Assembly (NCBI RefSeq): GCF_009690905.1
Contig: NZ_VOSW01000004.1
Span: 1-64,000, forward strand
Direction: 5' to 3'
From: Paraburkholderia madseniana
GTDB lineage: Bacteria; Pseudomonadota; Gammaproteobacteria; Burkholderiales; Burkholderiaceae
Length of the DNA stretch: 64,000 nt
The notes beneath the pieces are model-generated. The model made no database searches. It saw nothing but the letters and a program-made list of their open reading frames with translations, and was not told the DNA's origin. Shown here piece after piece: positions 38,410-47,595 of this stretch; position 1 is the stretch's first letter, and each line of letters opens with the position of its first letter. Made by a program: the position numbers and the translations under genes.

Positions 38410-39216
38410 ATGAGCGAAAAGCATACGGACAAGAGCGACGCGCCCGCATCGATCGAGGTGACCCGGGACGGCCTCGTGGCCATCGTCACGTTGAACAATC
38501 CCGGCCGCCGCAATGCGATGGGGCGGCAGATGCGTCAGTTACTGCGCGACACGATGCATCGCCTGCTGACGGCCGATCCCGAATCGCGCGCCATTGTGCT
38601 TACCGGTGCGGGCGAGCACTTCTGCGCCGGCGCCGATATCTCCGAAATGACGCAGCGGACCATTCTGCAAAGCCGCGAAATTCTGGCTGAATCGTGTGTC
38701 GTCGTGCGCGACATGCTGGCGGGCGCGAAACCGGTTGTGGCCGCTGTCGAAGGTGTGGCGTTCGGCGCGGGGCTGTCGCTGGCGGTGGCAACCGATTACG
38801 TGGTGGCGGCGTCGAATGCGCGCTTCTGCGCGGCGTTTCTGCGGGTCGGGCTGATTCCCGACACCGGTATTCTGTGGACGCTTCCAGAAAAAATCGGCAT
38901 GGCGCATGCGCGCGAAATGCTCTCGCTCGCGACGGAAATCGATGGCGTGAGGGCTGGTGAGATCGGTCTCGCGAACGAGGTCGTCGAACCGGGCGCCGCA
39001 CGCGCAGCGGCGATCGAAGTGGCCCGCGGCCTCGCCGCTCATCCGCCGCTTGGCGTCGCGCTGCTCAAGGCGGCGCTGACCGACGGCGCCGCCACCATGG
39101 ACGCGGCGTTGCGTGCCGAGATCGACTATCAGCCGCTATTGCGGCAGTCCAAAGATCATCAGGCTGCATGTCAGGCGTTTTTCGACAAGAGCACGCCGGT
39201 GTTTACCGGCCAATGA
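38410..39216 (+). CDS. enoyl-CoA hydratase/isomerase-family protein, paralogue 2
   Basis: A 268-aa crotonase-fold protein, clearly related to its neighbours over the full length. It shows HFCAGADISEM, GVAFGAGLSLAVATD and FLRVGLIPDTG, again with the isomerase-like PD instead of the first hydratase Glu, and a Glu in HAREML. It follows paralogue 1 by 12 nt with GGGGAG before the ATG. Confidence 0.87.
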   Translation: MSEKHTDKSDAPASIEVTRDGLVAIVTLNNPGRRNAMGRQMRQLLRDTMHRLLTADPESRAIVLTGAGEHFCAGADISEMTQRTILQSREILAESCVVVRDMLAGAKPVVAAVEGVAFGAGLSLAVATDYVVAASNARFCAAFLRVGLIPDTGILWTLPEKIGMAHAREMLSLATEIDGVRAGEIGLANEVVEPGAARAAAIEVARGLAAHPPLGVALLKAALTDGAATMDAALRAEIDYQPLLRQSKDHQAACQAFFDKSTPVFTGQ

Positions 39217-39233
39217 ACATTGGAGAGTCTCCG

Positions 39234-40076
39234 ATGAGTGTCGAGCGAAATGAAGCACCGATCGGCGTGGATGGCGTACCGGGCACGGACGAACTGAATG
39301 ATCTCGTGCAGGTGCGCCACGAGGGCGACGTGGCGGTTGTCACGATGAACTATCCGCAACGCCGCAATGCTTTTTCGATGGCGATGCGCGTTGCGCTGAT
39401 CGATGTGTTCCAGCGCCTTTTTCACGAGGACGCGGCCACGCGCGCGATCGTACTGACCGGCTCAGAGGGTCATTTCTGCGCGGGCGGCGACCTGTCCGAA
39501 ATGCAGGCTGCCACGCCAACGCTGCTTGAACTACGCGAGCGCATTGCCGTCGGCGTGCGTCTGTTCCGCTTGATCTACACCGGTACCAAGCCGGTTGTCG
39601 CGGCGGTCGAGGGCACGTGCTTCGGCGCCGGTCTATCACTGGCTGCCGCGTGCGATCTCGCGGTAAGCAGCAGTGCGGCGAAATACTGCTGTGCGTTCAC
39701 CAAGGTGGGCTTGCTGCCCGACACCGGCCTCTTGTGGACGCTGCCGCAGAAGGTCGGCGGCGGCAAGGCGCGCGAATTGATGTTGAAAGCGGACGTGTTC
39801 GACGCGGCCACGGCGCAGCGCATCGGCCTTGTCAATCAGACCACGGAACCGGGCGGCGCGCTCGATGCGGCGATCCGGCAGGCTGCGCGCTTTGCGAGCT
39901 ATCCGCCCGTTACGCTGGCGCTGCTCAAGGCGAGCCTGGTCAACGCAGGGAATTCGATTGAAGACGCGTGGCGGCTGGAAGTCGATCTGAATCCATTGAC
40001 ACGGCAAACCAGCGACCACACTGAAGCCGTGGCGGCATTCATGGAGAAACGCAAACCCGTGTTTACCGGCACCTGA
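39234..40076 (+). CDS. enoyl-CoA hydratase/isomerase-family protein, paralogue 3
   Basis: A 280-aa crotonase-fold protein with an extra N-terminal stretch of about 20 aa. It shows HFCAGGDLSEM, GTCFGAGLSLAAACD and FTKVGLLPDTG. It is closer to paralogue 1 than to paralogue 2 by eye (shared MNYPQRRNAFS region). The ATG at 39234 has GGAGAG 7 nt upstream; another ATG at 39213 overlaps the previous stop. Confidence 0.87.
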   Translation: MSVERNEAPIGVDGVPGTDELNDLVQVRHEGDVAVVTMNYPQRRNAFSMAMRVALIDVFQRLFHEDAATRAIVLTGSEGHFCAGGDLSEMQAATPTLLELRERIAVGVRLFRLIYTGTKPVVAAVEGTCFGAGLSLAAACDLAVSSSAAKYCCAFTKVGLLPDTGLLWTLPQKVGGGKARELMLKADVFDAATAQRIGLVNQTTEPGGALDAAIRQAARFASYPPVTLALLKASLVNAGNSIEDAWRLEVDLNPLTRQTSDHTEAVAAFMEKRKPVFTGT

Positions 40077-40152
40077 GCGTCACGGCGCTTGTGCCGCTTC
40101 GTCTTGTCGCGCGTTGTTTTCTGACCCTGGATTTTACGGACGTACACCGACC

Positions 40153-41007
40153 ATGTTCACACCCGATCTACTCAGGAACAAAAAGATTCTGATCACCGGC
40201 GGCGGCACGGGCCTCGGCAAAAGCATTGGCCGGCGCTATCTGGAACTCGGCGCCGAGCTGGTGATTTGTGGGCGCCGCAAGGAAGTGCTCGACGCCACGG
40301 CCGAAGAATTTCGCGCCGCGATGAGTGGTGCGCGCGTCACCACGATCACCGCCGACGTGCGCAGCGCCGAGTCGGTCGAGGCGATGATGGACACGATCTG
40401 GAGCGCCGGCCCGCTCGACCTGCTGCTCAACAACGCTGCCGCCAACTTCATCGCGCGGACCGAAACGCTGTCGGCGCGCGCGGTCGATGCGGTGCTCGGC
40501 ATCGTGCTGCATGGCAGCTTCTACTGCACGATCGCAGCGGGGAAACGCTGGATCGCGGCCGGACGCAAAGGCAACGTGATCAGCACGGTCTCGACACCCA
40601 CCATGACCGGTTCGGCTTTCACGGCACCGTCGGCGGCGGCCAAGGCCGGCGTGCTCGCCATGACGCGCAGTCTCGCGGTCGAATGGGGGCCAAAGGGGAT
40701 TCGTCTGAACGCCGTGGCGCCCGGTCTCTTTCCAACCGAAGGCGCGTGGGAACAACTCTATCCGCCCGGCTCGCAGGTCGAGCCGCAGGATCGCAGCGTG
40801 CCGTTGCGGCGCTTCGGCGAGCATGCCGAGCTTGCCGATCTGTACGCGTACCTGGCCTCGGATGGCTCCGGCTATATCACGGGCGACATGATCGTGATCG
40901 ACGGCGGCCGCTGGATGCAGGGCGTAGGCGGTCCCACGTTCCGCGCGATGCAGGACTGGAGCGACGAACAGTGGGACGCCATGCGTGCCCACGCGAGGAA
41001 AAGCTGA
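40153..41007 (+). CDS. SDR of the 2,4-dienoyl-CoA reductase type
   Basis: A 284-aa SDR with TGGGTGLG at the nucleotide site and NNAA instead of NNAG. The YxxxK motif is replaced by SAAAK in APSAAAKAGVLAMTRSLAVEWGPKGIR, the arrangement of mitochondrial/peroxisomal 2,4-dienoyl-CoA reductases, which use Ser/Lys and a different Tyr. A role in removing conjugated double bonds from ring-derived acyl-CoAs fits. The start at 40153 is set by homology. Confidence 0.85.
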   Translation: MFTPDLLRNKKILITGGGTGLGKSIGRRYLELGAELVICGRRKEVLDATAEEFRAAMSGARVTTITADVRSAESVEAMMDTIWSAGPLDLLLNNAAANFIARTETLSARAVDAVLGIVLHGSFYCTIAAGKRWIAAGRKGNVISTVSTPTMTGSAFTAPSAAAKAGVLAMTRSLAVEWGPKGIRLNAVAPGLFPTEGAWEQLYPPGSQVEPQDRSVPLRRFGEHAELADLYAYLASDGSGYITGDMIVIDGGRWMQGVGGPTFRAMQDWSDEQWDAMRAHARKS

Positions 41008-41009
41008 GC

Positions 41010-42152
41010 ATGGGGCCGCTCGCTGGCGTCAAGATCGTCGAGCTGGCCGGCATCGGGCCGGGCCCGATGTGCGCAATGCTGCTCGCGGACCTCGGTGCGA
41101 CGGTGTTGCGCATCGACCGGCGGCAACCGGTCAAGCTCGGCATCGAGCGTCCTGTGCGCTACAACCTGCTGCTGCGCAACCGCAAGACGATTGCGCTCGA
41201 CCTGAAGGACCCGGCCGCGATCGAACTGGTGCTGACGCTGGTTGAAGGCGCCGACGCCTTGATCGAAGGCTTCCGCCCTGGCGTGACCGAGCGCCTGGGA
41301 CTCGGTCCGCAAGCGTGTCTGGCGCGCAATCCGAAGCTGGTCTATGGACGCATGACGGGTTGGGGGCAGGCGGGGCCGCTTGCGCAGTATGCCGGCCACG
41401 ATTTGAACTACATCGCGATCACGGGCGTGCTGAATGCTATCGGCCGATCCGGCCAGGCGCCCTCGATACCCTTGAACCTGATCGGCGACTACGCGGGCGG
41501 CTCGCTGTATCTGGCGATGGGCCTGCTTGCCGCCATCCTGCACGCTCGCAATGGCGGTGCGGGCCAGGTGGTGGATGCGGCGATCGTCGACGGCACGGCG
41601 AATCTGGCCACGACCTTTTTCGGCATGCAGGCCGCGGGCATCTGGCGTGACCAGCGCGGCGCCAATATCACCGATTCGGGTTCGCATTTCTACGATGTCT
41701 ACGAATGCGCCGACGGCAAGTGGATCACGGTGGGCCCGATCGAGAACAAGTTCTATCTGGAACTGCTGCGCTTGCTCGATGTTTCTCCGGATACGCTTGG
41801 CGCCCAGCTCGACCAGAGTAACTGGCCGGCCGCGCGCGCCCTGTTCGCGCTCAAGTTCAGGACCCGCGATCGCGCACAGTGGACCACCTTGCTGGAACAT
41901 TCCGATGCGTGCTTCGCACCAGTGCTGTCGTGGAGCGAAGCGCCTGACCATCCGCATCTGAAAGCGCGCGGAACCTTTATCGAAGTTGACGGGATCGTGC
42001 AGCCCGCGCCCGCGCCGCGTTTTTCGGCCACCGTGCCCGGGACGCCGACGCCGCCCGAAGCACCTGATCCGGCAACGCTGGACGCCGCGCTGTCTGTCTG
42101 GCTCGACGCCCACAAAATCAATGACCTGAGAAAAGCGGGAACGTTGGCCTGA
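41010..42152 (+). CDS. alpha-methylacyl-CoA racemase (CaiB/BaiF family)
   Basis: Interconverts (2R)- and (2S)-2-methylacyl-CoAs so that stereospecific dehydrogenases can act. The 380-aa protein has LAGIGPGPMCAMLLADLGATVLRIDR, and the racemase dyad is kept as H130 (AGHDLNY) and D160 (IGDYAGGS), with the same 30-residue spacing as the known enzyme. The ATG at 41010 lies just after the SDR stop. A longer open frame beginning at 40266 is an overlap artefact. Its presence argues for a methyl-branched substrate. Confidence 0.92.
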   Translation: MGPLAGVKIVELAGIGPGPMCAMLLADLGATVLRIDRRQPVKLGIERPVRYNLLLRNRKTIALDLKDPAAIELVLTLVEGADALIEGFRPGVTERLGLGPQACLARNPKLVYGRMTGWGQAGPLAQYAGHDLNYIAITGVLNAIGRSGQAPSIPLNLIGDYAGGSLYLAMGLLAAILHARNGGAGQVVDAAIVDGTANLATTFFGMQAAGIWRDQRGANITDSGSHFYDVYECADGKWITVGPIENKFYLELLRLLDVSPDTLGAQLDQSNWPAARALFALKFRTRDRAQWTTLLEHSDACFAPVLSWSEAPDHPHLKARGTFIEVDGIVQPAPAPRFSATVPGTPTPPEAPDPATLDAALSVWLDAHKINDLRKAGTLA

Positions 42153-42223
42153 GAAGCCAATGAGCGGGACAAAAAGCATGGACGGCCGCGCGCGTTGCGG
42201 CAGCGAATTGAGACGAGACACTC

Positions 42224-43423
42224 ATGGATCTGCGATACACCGATGAAGAGCTGGCATTCCGCGATGAGGTGAGAACCTTTTTCAAGGAAGCATTGCCGCA
42301 AGACATCCGCCGCAAGGCAGCGCTGGGTCAACGTTATGCCGCCGCTGACCTGCGCTGCTGGCAGCGCATTCTGTACGAGCGCGGCTGGGCGACCCCCGCG
42401 TGGGACAAGGCGTGGGGTGGAACGGGCTGGAGCGCGGTGCAGCAGTACATCTTCAAGGAAGAGCTGCATATGGCGCCGGCTCCCGAGCCGCTCTCGTTCA
42501 ACGTGAACATGATCGGCCCGGTGCTGATCGCATTCGGCAGCGACGAGCAGAAGCGCGATTTCCTGCCGCGCATCGCGAGCCTCGAATACTGGTTCTGCCA
42601 GGGTTTTTCGGAACCGGGAGCGGGGTCGGACCTGGCGGCGTTGCGCACGCAAGCGGTTCGCGAGGGCGACCACTATGTGATCAACGGCCAGAAACTGTGG
42701 ACCTCGACCGCTCATCACGCGGACTGGATGTTCTGCCTCGTGCGTACCGACGCGAGCGGCAAGAAACAGCAGGGCATTACCTACCTGCTGATCGATATGA
42801 AGACGCCCGGCTTGACGGTGCGCCCGATCATCACCATCGACGGCTTTCACGAAACCAATGAGGTGTTCTTCGACAACGTGCGCGTACCCGTGGCAAACCG
42901 GATCGGTGAAGAAAACAGGGGCTGGGATTATGCCAAGTATCTGCTCGGTAACGAGCGCAGCGGGATTGCGCGGGTAGGCGTGTCGAAGATGCGGATCCGG
43001 CACGCCAAAGATCTTGCTAAACGTGTGCCGAGTGGCGACGGTGTGCTGTGGGACAACCTGCAGTTTCGCGAACGCGTCGCGGCGGTCGAAGTTGAACTGA
43101 AGGCGCTGGAAATCACCCAGATGCGGGTGATCGCCGAAAGTGCCGCGCGTGACAGTCACGTGCCGGATCCCAAGACGTCGATCCTGAAAATCAAGGGCTC
43201 CGAACTGCAGCAGCTCTCGGCTGAACTGCTCCTGGAAGTGGCCGGCCCCGACGCGCTGCCGCTCGACCTCGACTTTCTGCGCGGTTTGAGCGATCCGCTT
43301 CGCCAGCCGGACTGGGCGCTGACCATCGCGCCGAATCACTATTTTGCGCGTCACGTTTCGATTGTGGGCGGATCGAACGAGATTCAGAAGAACATCCTCG
43401 CCAAGTCCGTTCTCGGACTGTGA
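42224..43423 (+). CDS. acyl-CoA dehydrogenase, large subunit (PimC-like), pair 2
   Basis: A 399-aa dehydrogenase related to the 28530 gene: CQGFSEPGAGSDLAAL and NGQKLWTST are present. The C-terminal loop is VGGSNEIQKNI, again without the EGT Glu. It is followed after 30 nt by the matching small-subunit gene. Confidence 0.88.
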   Translation: MDLRYTDEELAFRDEVRTFFKEALPQDIRRKAALGQRYAAADLRCWQRILYERGWATPAWDKAWGGTGWSAVQQYIFKEELHMAPAPEPLSFNVNMIGPVLIAFGSDEQKRDFLPRIASLEYWFCQGFSEPGAGSDLAALRTQAVREGDHYVINGQKLWTSTAHHADWMFCLVRTDASGKKQQGITYLLIDMKTPGLTVRPIITIDGFHETNEVFFDNVRVPVANRIGEENRGWDYAKYLLGNERSGIARVGVSKMRIRHAKDLAKRVPSGDGVLWDNLQFRERVAAVEVELKALEITQMRVIAESAARDSHVPDPKTSILKIKGSELQQLSAELLLEVAGPDALPLDLDFLRGLSDPLRQPDWALTIAPNHYFARHVSIVGGSNEIQKNILAKSVLGL

Positions 43424-43453
43424 GCGCCAATCGAACGAGGAGACGCACCGACC

Positions 43454-44608
43454 ATGGACTTTGATCTGACTGACGAGCAACGCATGCTCAAGGACAGCGT
43501 CGACCGGCTTGTGAACGACGAGTATGGCTTTGAGCAGCGCGCGCGTTATCTCGCGGAACCGGACGGCTTCAGCCGCGCGCAATGGAGTCGTTACGCGGAC
43601 ATGGGCTTGCTGGGCCTCACCTTCGATGAGGACTTCGGCGGCAGCGGTTGCGGTCCGGTCGAAACGATGATCGTGATGGAGGCATTTGGCCGCGGGCTGG
43701 TTGTCGAGCCCTATCTGGCGACGGTGGTGCTCGGTGGCGGCTGTATTCGTCTGGGTGGCAGCGTTGCGCAACGCGCGGCCATCCTGCCGTCCATCGCCGA
43801 CGGTTCGCTGCTGATGGCGTTTGCGCATGCCGAGCCGCAGTCGCGCTACGACGTGGAGGACGTCGCTACCACTGCGCGACGCGAAAACGCGGGTTGGGTA
43901 CTCGACGGCGCCAAGCGTGTCGTCGTTCACGGCGGCAGCGCGGACCGGCTGATCGTGTCGGCACGGGTGTCGGGTGCGCGCCGCGACCGCGACGGCATCG
44001 CGCTGTTTCTGGTCGACGCGAAAGCGCCGGGTCTGACGTGCCGCGAATATCTGACGCAGGACCGGTTGCGCGCGGCGGATATCGATCTGTCGGGCGTGCG
44101 CGTCACTCACGACGATGTGATCGGCGTGGCCGGGGAGGCGCTGCCACTGATCGAGACCGTCGTCGCGCAGGCGATCGCCGCGCTGTGTGCCGAAGCGGTC
44201 GGTTCGATGGCGGCCGCGCACGAGGAAACGGTTGCATACCTGAAGGTGCGCAAGCAGTTCGGCGTCGCGATCGGCTCGTTCCAGGCTTTGCAGCATCGCG
44301 CGGTGGACATGCTGGTCATGGTCGAACAGGCACGGAGCATGGCGTTGTTTGCCACCATGATGAGCGAGGAGTCCGATGTCGCGGAGCGCGCGCGCAGCAT
44401 GGCAGCGGCCAAGGTGCAGATTGGCCGTGCCGGCCGCTTTGTCGGGCAGCAGGGTGTGCAACTTCACGGTGGCATCGGTATGACCGAGGAATGCAAGGTC
44501 GGCCACTACCTGCGCCGCCTGAGCGTAATCGACATTCTGTTCGGCGCCGCCGAACATCATTTGACCCAGCTCGCCAGCGCAGGCGGACTGATCGACGCGG
44601 CGCTGTAA
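43454..44608 (+). CDS. acyl-CoA dehydrogenase, small subunit (PimD-like), pair 2
   Basis: A 384-aa ACAD-fold protein starting MDFDLTDEQRML, with RKQFGVAIGSFQALQHRAVDM and QLHGGIGMTEECKVGHYLRR for FAD/partner contacts. The end of the active-site loop reads DILFGAAEHHL, as in the other small partners. AGGAG lies 11 nt before the ATG. It is likely a heteromer partner of the preceding gene. Confidence 0.87.
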   Translation: MDFDLTDEQRMLKDSVDRLVNDEYGFEQRARYLAEPDGFSRAQWSRYADMGLLGLTFDEDFGGSGCGPVETMIVMEAFGRGLVVEPYLATVVLGGGCIRLGGSVAQRAAILPSIADGSLLMAFAHAEPQSRYDVEDVATTARRENAGWVLDGAKRVVVHGGSADRLIVSARVSGARRDRDGIALFLVDAKAPGLTCREYLTQDRLRAADIDLSGVRVTHDDVIGVAGEALPLIETVVAQAIAALCAEAVGSMAAAHEETVAYLKVRKQFGVAIGSFQALQHRAVDMLVMVEQARSMALFATMMSEESDVAERARSMAAAKVQIGRAGRFVGQQGVQLHGGIGMTEECKVGHYLRRLSVIDILFGAAEHHLTQLASAGGLIDAAL

Positions 44609-44643
44609 GTCCGCCGCGTCGTCGTGTGACAGGAATCCTTTAA

Positions 44644-45810
44644 ATGAGCAGATCCACCACCTCCGATCCGTACCGGGACCTGCGCGATGCATTGCGCGAA
44701 CTGTCGAAACAATTTCCTGACGAATACTGGCGCCGTGTCGACCACGAGCGGGTCTATCCGGAGGCGTTCGTCGATGCGTTGACGCGCGCGGGCTGGATGG
44801 CTGCGCTGATTCCGCAGGAATACGGCGGCTCGGGGCTTGGCCTCGCGGAAGCGTCCGTGATCATGGAAGAGATCAACCGTAACGGCGGCAACTCCGGGTT
44901 TTGCCACGGGCAGATGTACAACATGAACACCTTGCTGCGCAACGGCTCCGAGGCGCAAAAGCGCGCGTACCTGCCGAAGATCGCCAGCGGAGAACTGCGT
45001 TTGCAGTCGATGGCCGTGACCGAACCGACCACCGGCACGGACACCACCAAAATGAAAACCATGGCGGTGAAGAAAGACGGCCGCTATGTGGTCAACGGCC
45101 AAAAAGTGTGGATCTCCCGCGTGCAGCATTCGGACATGATGATCCTGCTGGCGCGCACCACGCCGCTCGCCGATGTGAAAAAGAAATCCGAAGGCCTGTC
45201 GTGCTTTCTGGTCGATCTGCATCAGGCGATCGGCAACGGTCTGACCGTACGGCCGATTCCGAACATGGTCAATCACGAAACCAACGAATTGTTTTTCGAC
45301 AATCTCGAGATTCCCGAAGAGAACCTGATTGGCGAAGAAGGCAAGGGTTTCAGGTACATCCTTGACGGTCTGAACGCGGAGCGCGCCTTGATTGCTGCCG
45401 AGTGCATCGGCGACGGCTACTGGTTCGTCGATCGCGCATCGAAGTACGCGTCGGAGCGCCAGGTGTTCGACCGGCCCATCGGCATGAATCAGGGTGTCCA
45501 GTTCCCCATCGCCGAAGCGTACATCGACGTGCGGGCCGCGGATCTGATGCGCTACAAGGCGTGCGAGATGTTCGACAACCACGAGGCGTGCGGCGCCGAA
45601 GCGAACATGGCCAAGCACCTCGCCGCTACCGCTTCATGGAAGGCAGCCAACGCGTGCCTCCAGACGCATGGAGGATTCGGCTTCGCCTGCGAATACGACG
45701 TGGAGCGCAAATTCCGCGAAACCCGTCTTTATCAGGTGGCGCCCATCTCGACCAATCTGATTTTGTCTTACGTTGCGGAACACGTGCTGGACATGCCACG
45801 TTCGTTCTGA
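44644..45810 (+). CDS. acyl-CoA dehydrogenase, isovaleryl-CoA-dehydrogenase-like subtype
   Basis: A 388-aa dehydrogenase unlike the paired ones. TEPTTGTDTTKMK replaces the usual TEPxAGSD, and the Glu in LNAERALIAAE occupies the isovaleryl/long-chain-type catalytic-base position; the C-terminal loop (QVAPISTN) has no Glu. It stands alone without a small partner. Its subtype suggests action on a branched or chain-type intermediate. Confidence 0.88.
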   Translation: MSRSTTSDPYRDLRDALRELSKQFPDEYWRRVDHERVYPEAFVDALTRAGWMAALIPQEYGGSGLGLAEASVIMEEINRNGGNSGFCHGQMYNMNTLLRNGSEAQKRAYLPKIASGELRLQSMAVTEPTTGTDTTKMKTMAVKKDGRYVVNGQKVWISRVQHSDMMILLARTTPLADVKKKSEGLSCFLVDLHQAIGNGLTVRPIPNMVNHETNELFFDNLEIPEENLIGEEGKGFRYILDGLNAERALIAAECIGDGYWFVDRASKYASERQVFDRPIGMNQGVQFPIAEAYIDVRAADLMRYKACEMFDNHEACGAEANMAKHLAATASWKAANACLQTHGGFGFACEYDVERKFRETRLYQVAPISTNLILSYVAEHVLDMPRSF

Positions 45811-45835
45811 GCGTCGCCAATCGAGGGAGATAGCC

Positions 45836-46642
45836 ATGGGCTACGAGACCATTCTGTACGACGTGAAGAACCGGATCGCCACGATCACCCTGAACCGTCC
45901 CGAACAGATGAACACCTGGAACGACACGGTGGCTACCGAGGTGTACGACGCCATGCAGGCCGCGGGCGCCGATCGCGGCGTACGCGTCATTGTCTTCACC
46001 GGTGCGGGCAAGGCATTCTGCGCCGGCGGCGACATTCATAGCTTTGGCGGCGATCCCAATGCGTTGATGACCAAGCTGCCGCGTCCATTCGATATGCGCA
46101 AGCGCGCCGACTGGCAAACGCGCTGTTCGTATTATCCGGCGATCCCGAAGCCCGTGATCGCAATGCTCAATGGGGCGACGGTCGGTATCGGCCTGATTCA
46201 CGCGCTCTTCTGCGACATCCGTTTCGCGGCCGAAGATGCCACGATCACCACCGCTTTCGCACGTCGCGGGTTGACTGCCGAATATGGCATGGCGTGGATA
46301 CTTTCGCACCACGTCGGGCACGCAAGGGCGCTCGACCTGCTGCTGTCGGCGCGCAAGATCAAGGGAACCGAGGCTGAGCGGATGGGGCTCGTGAACCGTG
46401 CATTCCCGTCTGGCACGCTAGCGGAAGAGACCTATGCCTACGCGGCAGATCTCGCGGAGAACTGCTCGCCGCGCTCGATGCGCGTCATGAAGGCGCAACT
46501 CTGGGAGGTGCCGTTTCAGACGCCCCATGAAGCGATCATGGCTGCCGGACTGGATATGCCGATTGCCAATCAGTGCGACGACTACAAGGAAGGCATCGCG
46601 AGTTTCCTTGAGAAGCGCAAGCCGAATTTCAACGACGATTGA
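45836..46642 (+). CDS. enoyl-CoA hydratase/isomerase-family protein
   Basis: A 268-aa crotonase-fold protein starting MGYETILYDVKN, more distant from the three tandem paralogues. It has FCAGGDIHSF and GATVGIGLIHALFCD. The catalytic segment reads FARRGLTAEYGMAW with Glu shifted, and the second Glu position is Asp (ARALDLLL). The start at 45836 has GGGAGA upstream. The reaction type is uncertain. Confidence 0.85.
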   Translation: MGYETILYDVKNRIATITLNRPEQMNTWNDTVATEVYDAMQAAGADRGVRVIVFTGAGKAFCAGGDIHSFGGDPNALMTKLPRPFDMRKRADWQTRCSYYPAIPKPVIAMLNGATVGIGLIHALFCDIRFAAEDATITTAFARRGLTAEYGMAWILSHHVGHARALDLLLSARKIKGTEAERMGLVNRAFPSGTLAEETYAYAADLAENCSPRSMRVMKAQLWEVPFQTPHEAIMAAGLDMPIANQCDDYKEGIASFLEKRKPNFNDD

Positions 46643-46672
46643 TATGCGATCGATACGCCATGGGGCAAAGTC

Positions 46673-47542
46673 ATGCTGAAGTATGAAGTCATCAAGAACT
46701 GGCCAATCGAAGACGTCACCCACACTTACACCGAACGCGATGTCATGTTATACGCGCTGGGTCTTGGCATCGGTGGCGATCCTCTCGACGCGGCGCAACT
46801 TCGCTACGTCTACGAGAAAGACCTGCAGGCGATGCCGACCTGTGCCGCGGCGTTTGCATGGCCCAAATCGTGGATGCGCGACCCGCGCGCAGGTGTCGAC
46901 TATCTGAAGGTGGTGCACGGCGAACAGGACGTCCGCTTCCTCCGTCCGATGCCGACCGCCGCCACCATCGTCAGCAAGACGCGTGTGAGCCTTGTTTCCG
47001 ATAAGGGCGCAGGCAAGGGCGCAATCGTCGAACTCAGGCGCGATCTGTTCGAAGCGGAGAGCGACGAGCGGCTCGCGGAAGTTCGGCAGGTCTCGTTCCT
47101 GCGAGGCGACGGCGGCTTCAGCGCGGAATCCGGCGAGAGCGATGCGCCGCCCGAAGCCTTGCCGCCCGTTCCCGAGCGCGCACCCGACCACGAATTCGAG
47201 TTCGGGACCCCGGCGCAGGCGGCGCTGATCTACCGTCTTTCCGGCGACTCGAATCCGCTGCATGCCGACCCCGAAGTCGCTACGAAGGCCGGCTTCAGGC
47301 AACCGATCCTGCACGGCCTCGCGACGTACGGCATGGCAGGCTACGCCGCGATTCGCACCCTGGCCGGAAACGACGCGGCGCGGCTCAGACGGCTTGCGCT
47401 ACGGATGACTTCGCCGGTTTATCCCGGCGAGGTCATCAGATTTCAGTTCTGGCGCGAGAGCGGCACACGCGTGCATGTGCGGGCACGCGTCGACGCACGC
47501 GATGTGGTCGTGTTGAACAACGGCGTTGTCGAAATCGGCTGA
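46673..47542 (+). CDS. double hot-dog (R)-specific enoyl-CoA hydratase (MaoC/hydratase 2)
   Basis: A 289-aa protein of the length and layout of peroxisomal hydratase 2: an N-terminal non-catalytic hot dog and a C-terminal one with YRLSGDSNPLHADP, giving the dyad D192 and H197, followed by PILHGLATYG. It hydrates 2-enoyl-CoAs, typically bulky or branched, to the 3R-hydroxy product. It supplies the intact hydratase activity that the MaoC protein at 33888 lacks. Confidence 0.9.
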   Translation: MLKYEVIKNWPIEDVTHTYTERDVMLYALGLGIGGDPLDAAQLRYVYEKDLQAMPTCAAAFAWPKSWMRDPRAGVDYLKVVHGEQDVRFLRPMPTAATIVSKTRVSLVSDKGAGKGAIVELRRDLFEAESDERLAEVRQVSFLRGDGGFSAESGESDAPPEALPPVPERAPDHEFEFGTPAQAALIYRLSGDSNPLHADPEVATKAGFRQPILHGLATYGMAGYAAIRTLAGNDAARLRRLALRMTSPVYPGEVIRFQFWRESGTRVHVRARVDARDVVVLNNGVVEIG

Positions 47543-47595
47543 GAGCGGGGCCGATTGGCGGTCCAGGGCGCGCCCATCGTCAAAGGAGAGGGTTG

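Noticed and set aside
40266..41009. 628-codon frame suggesting an SDR-racemase fusion
   Set aside because: The first part is an out-of-frame reading of the SDR gene; the racemase has its own ATG at 41010 just after the SDR stop.
41753..44692. 979-codon open frame on the minus strand
   Set aside because: It is antisense to the racemase and two acyl-CoA dehydrogenases that carry clear motifs; the composition is Arg/His-rich, as expected for a shadow frame in GC-rich DNA.
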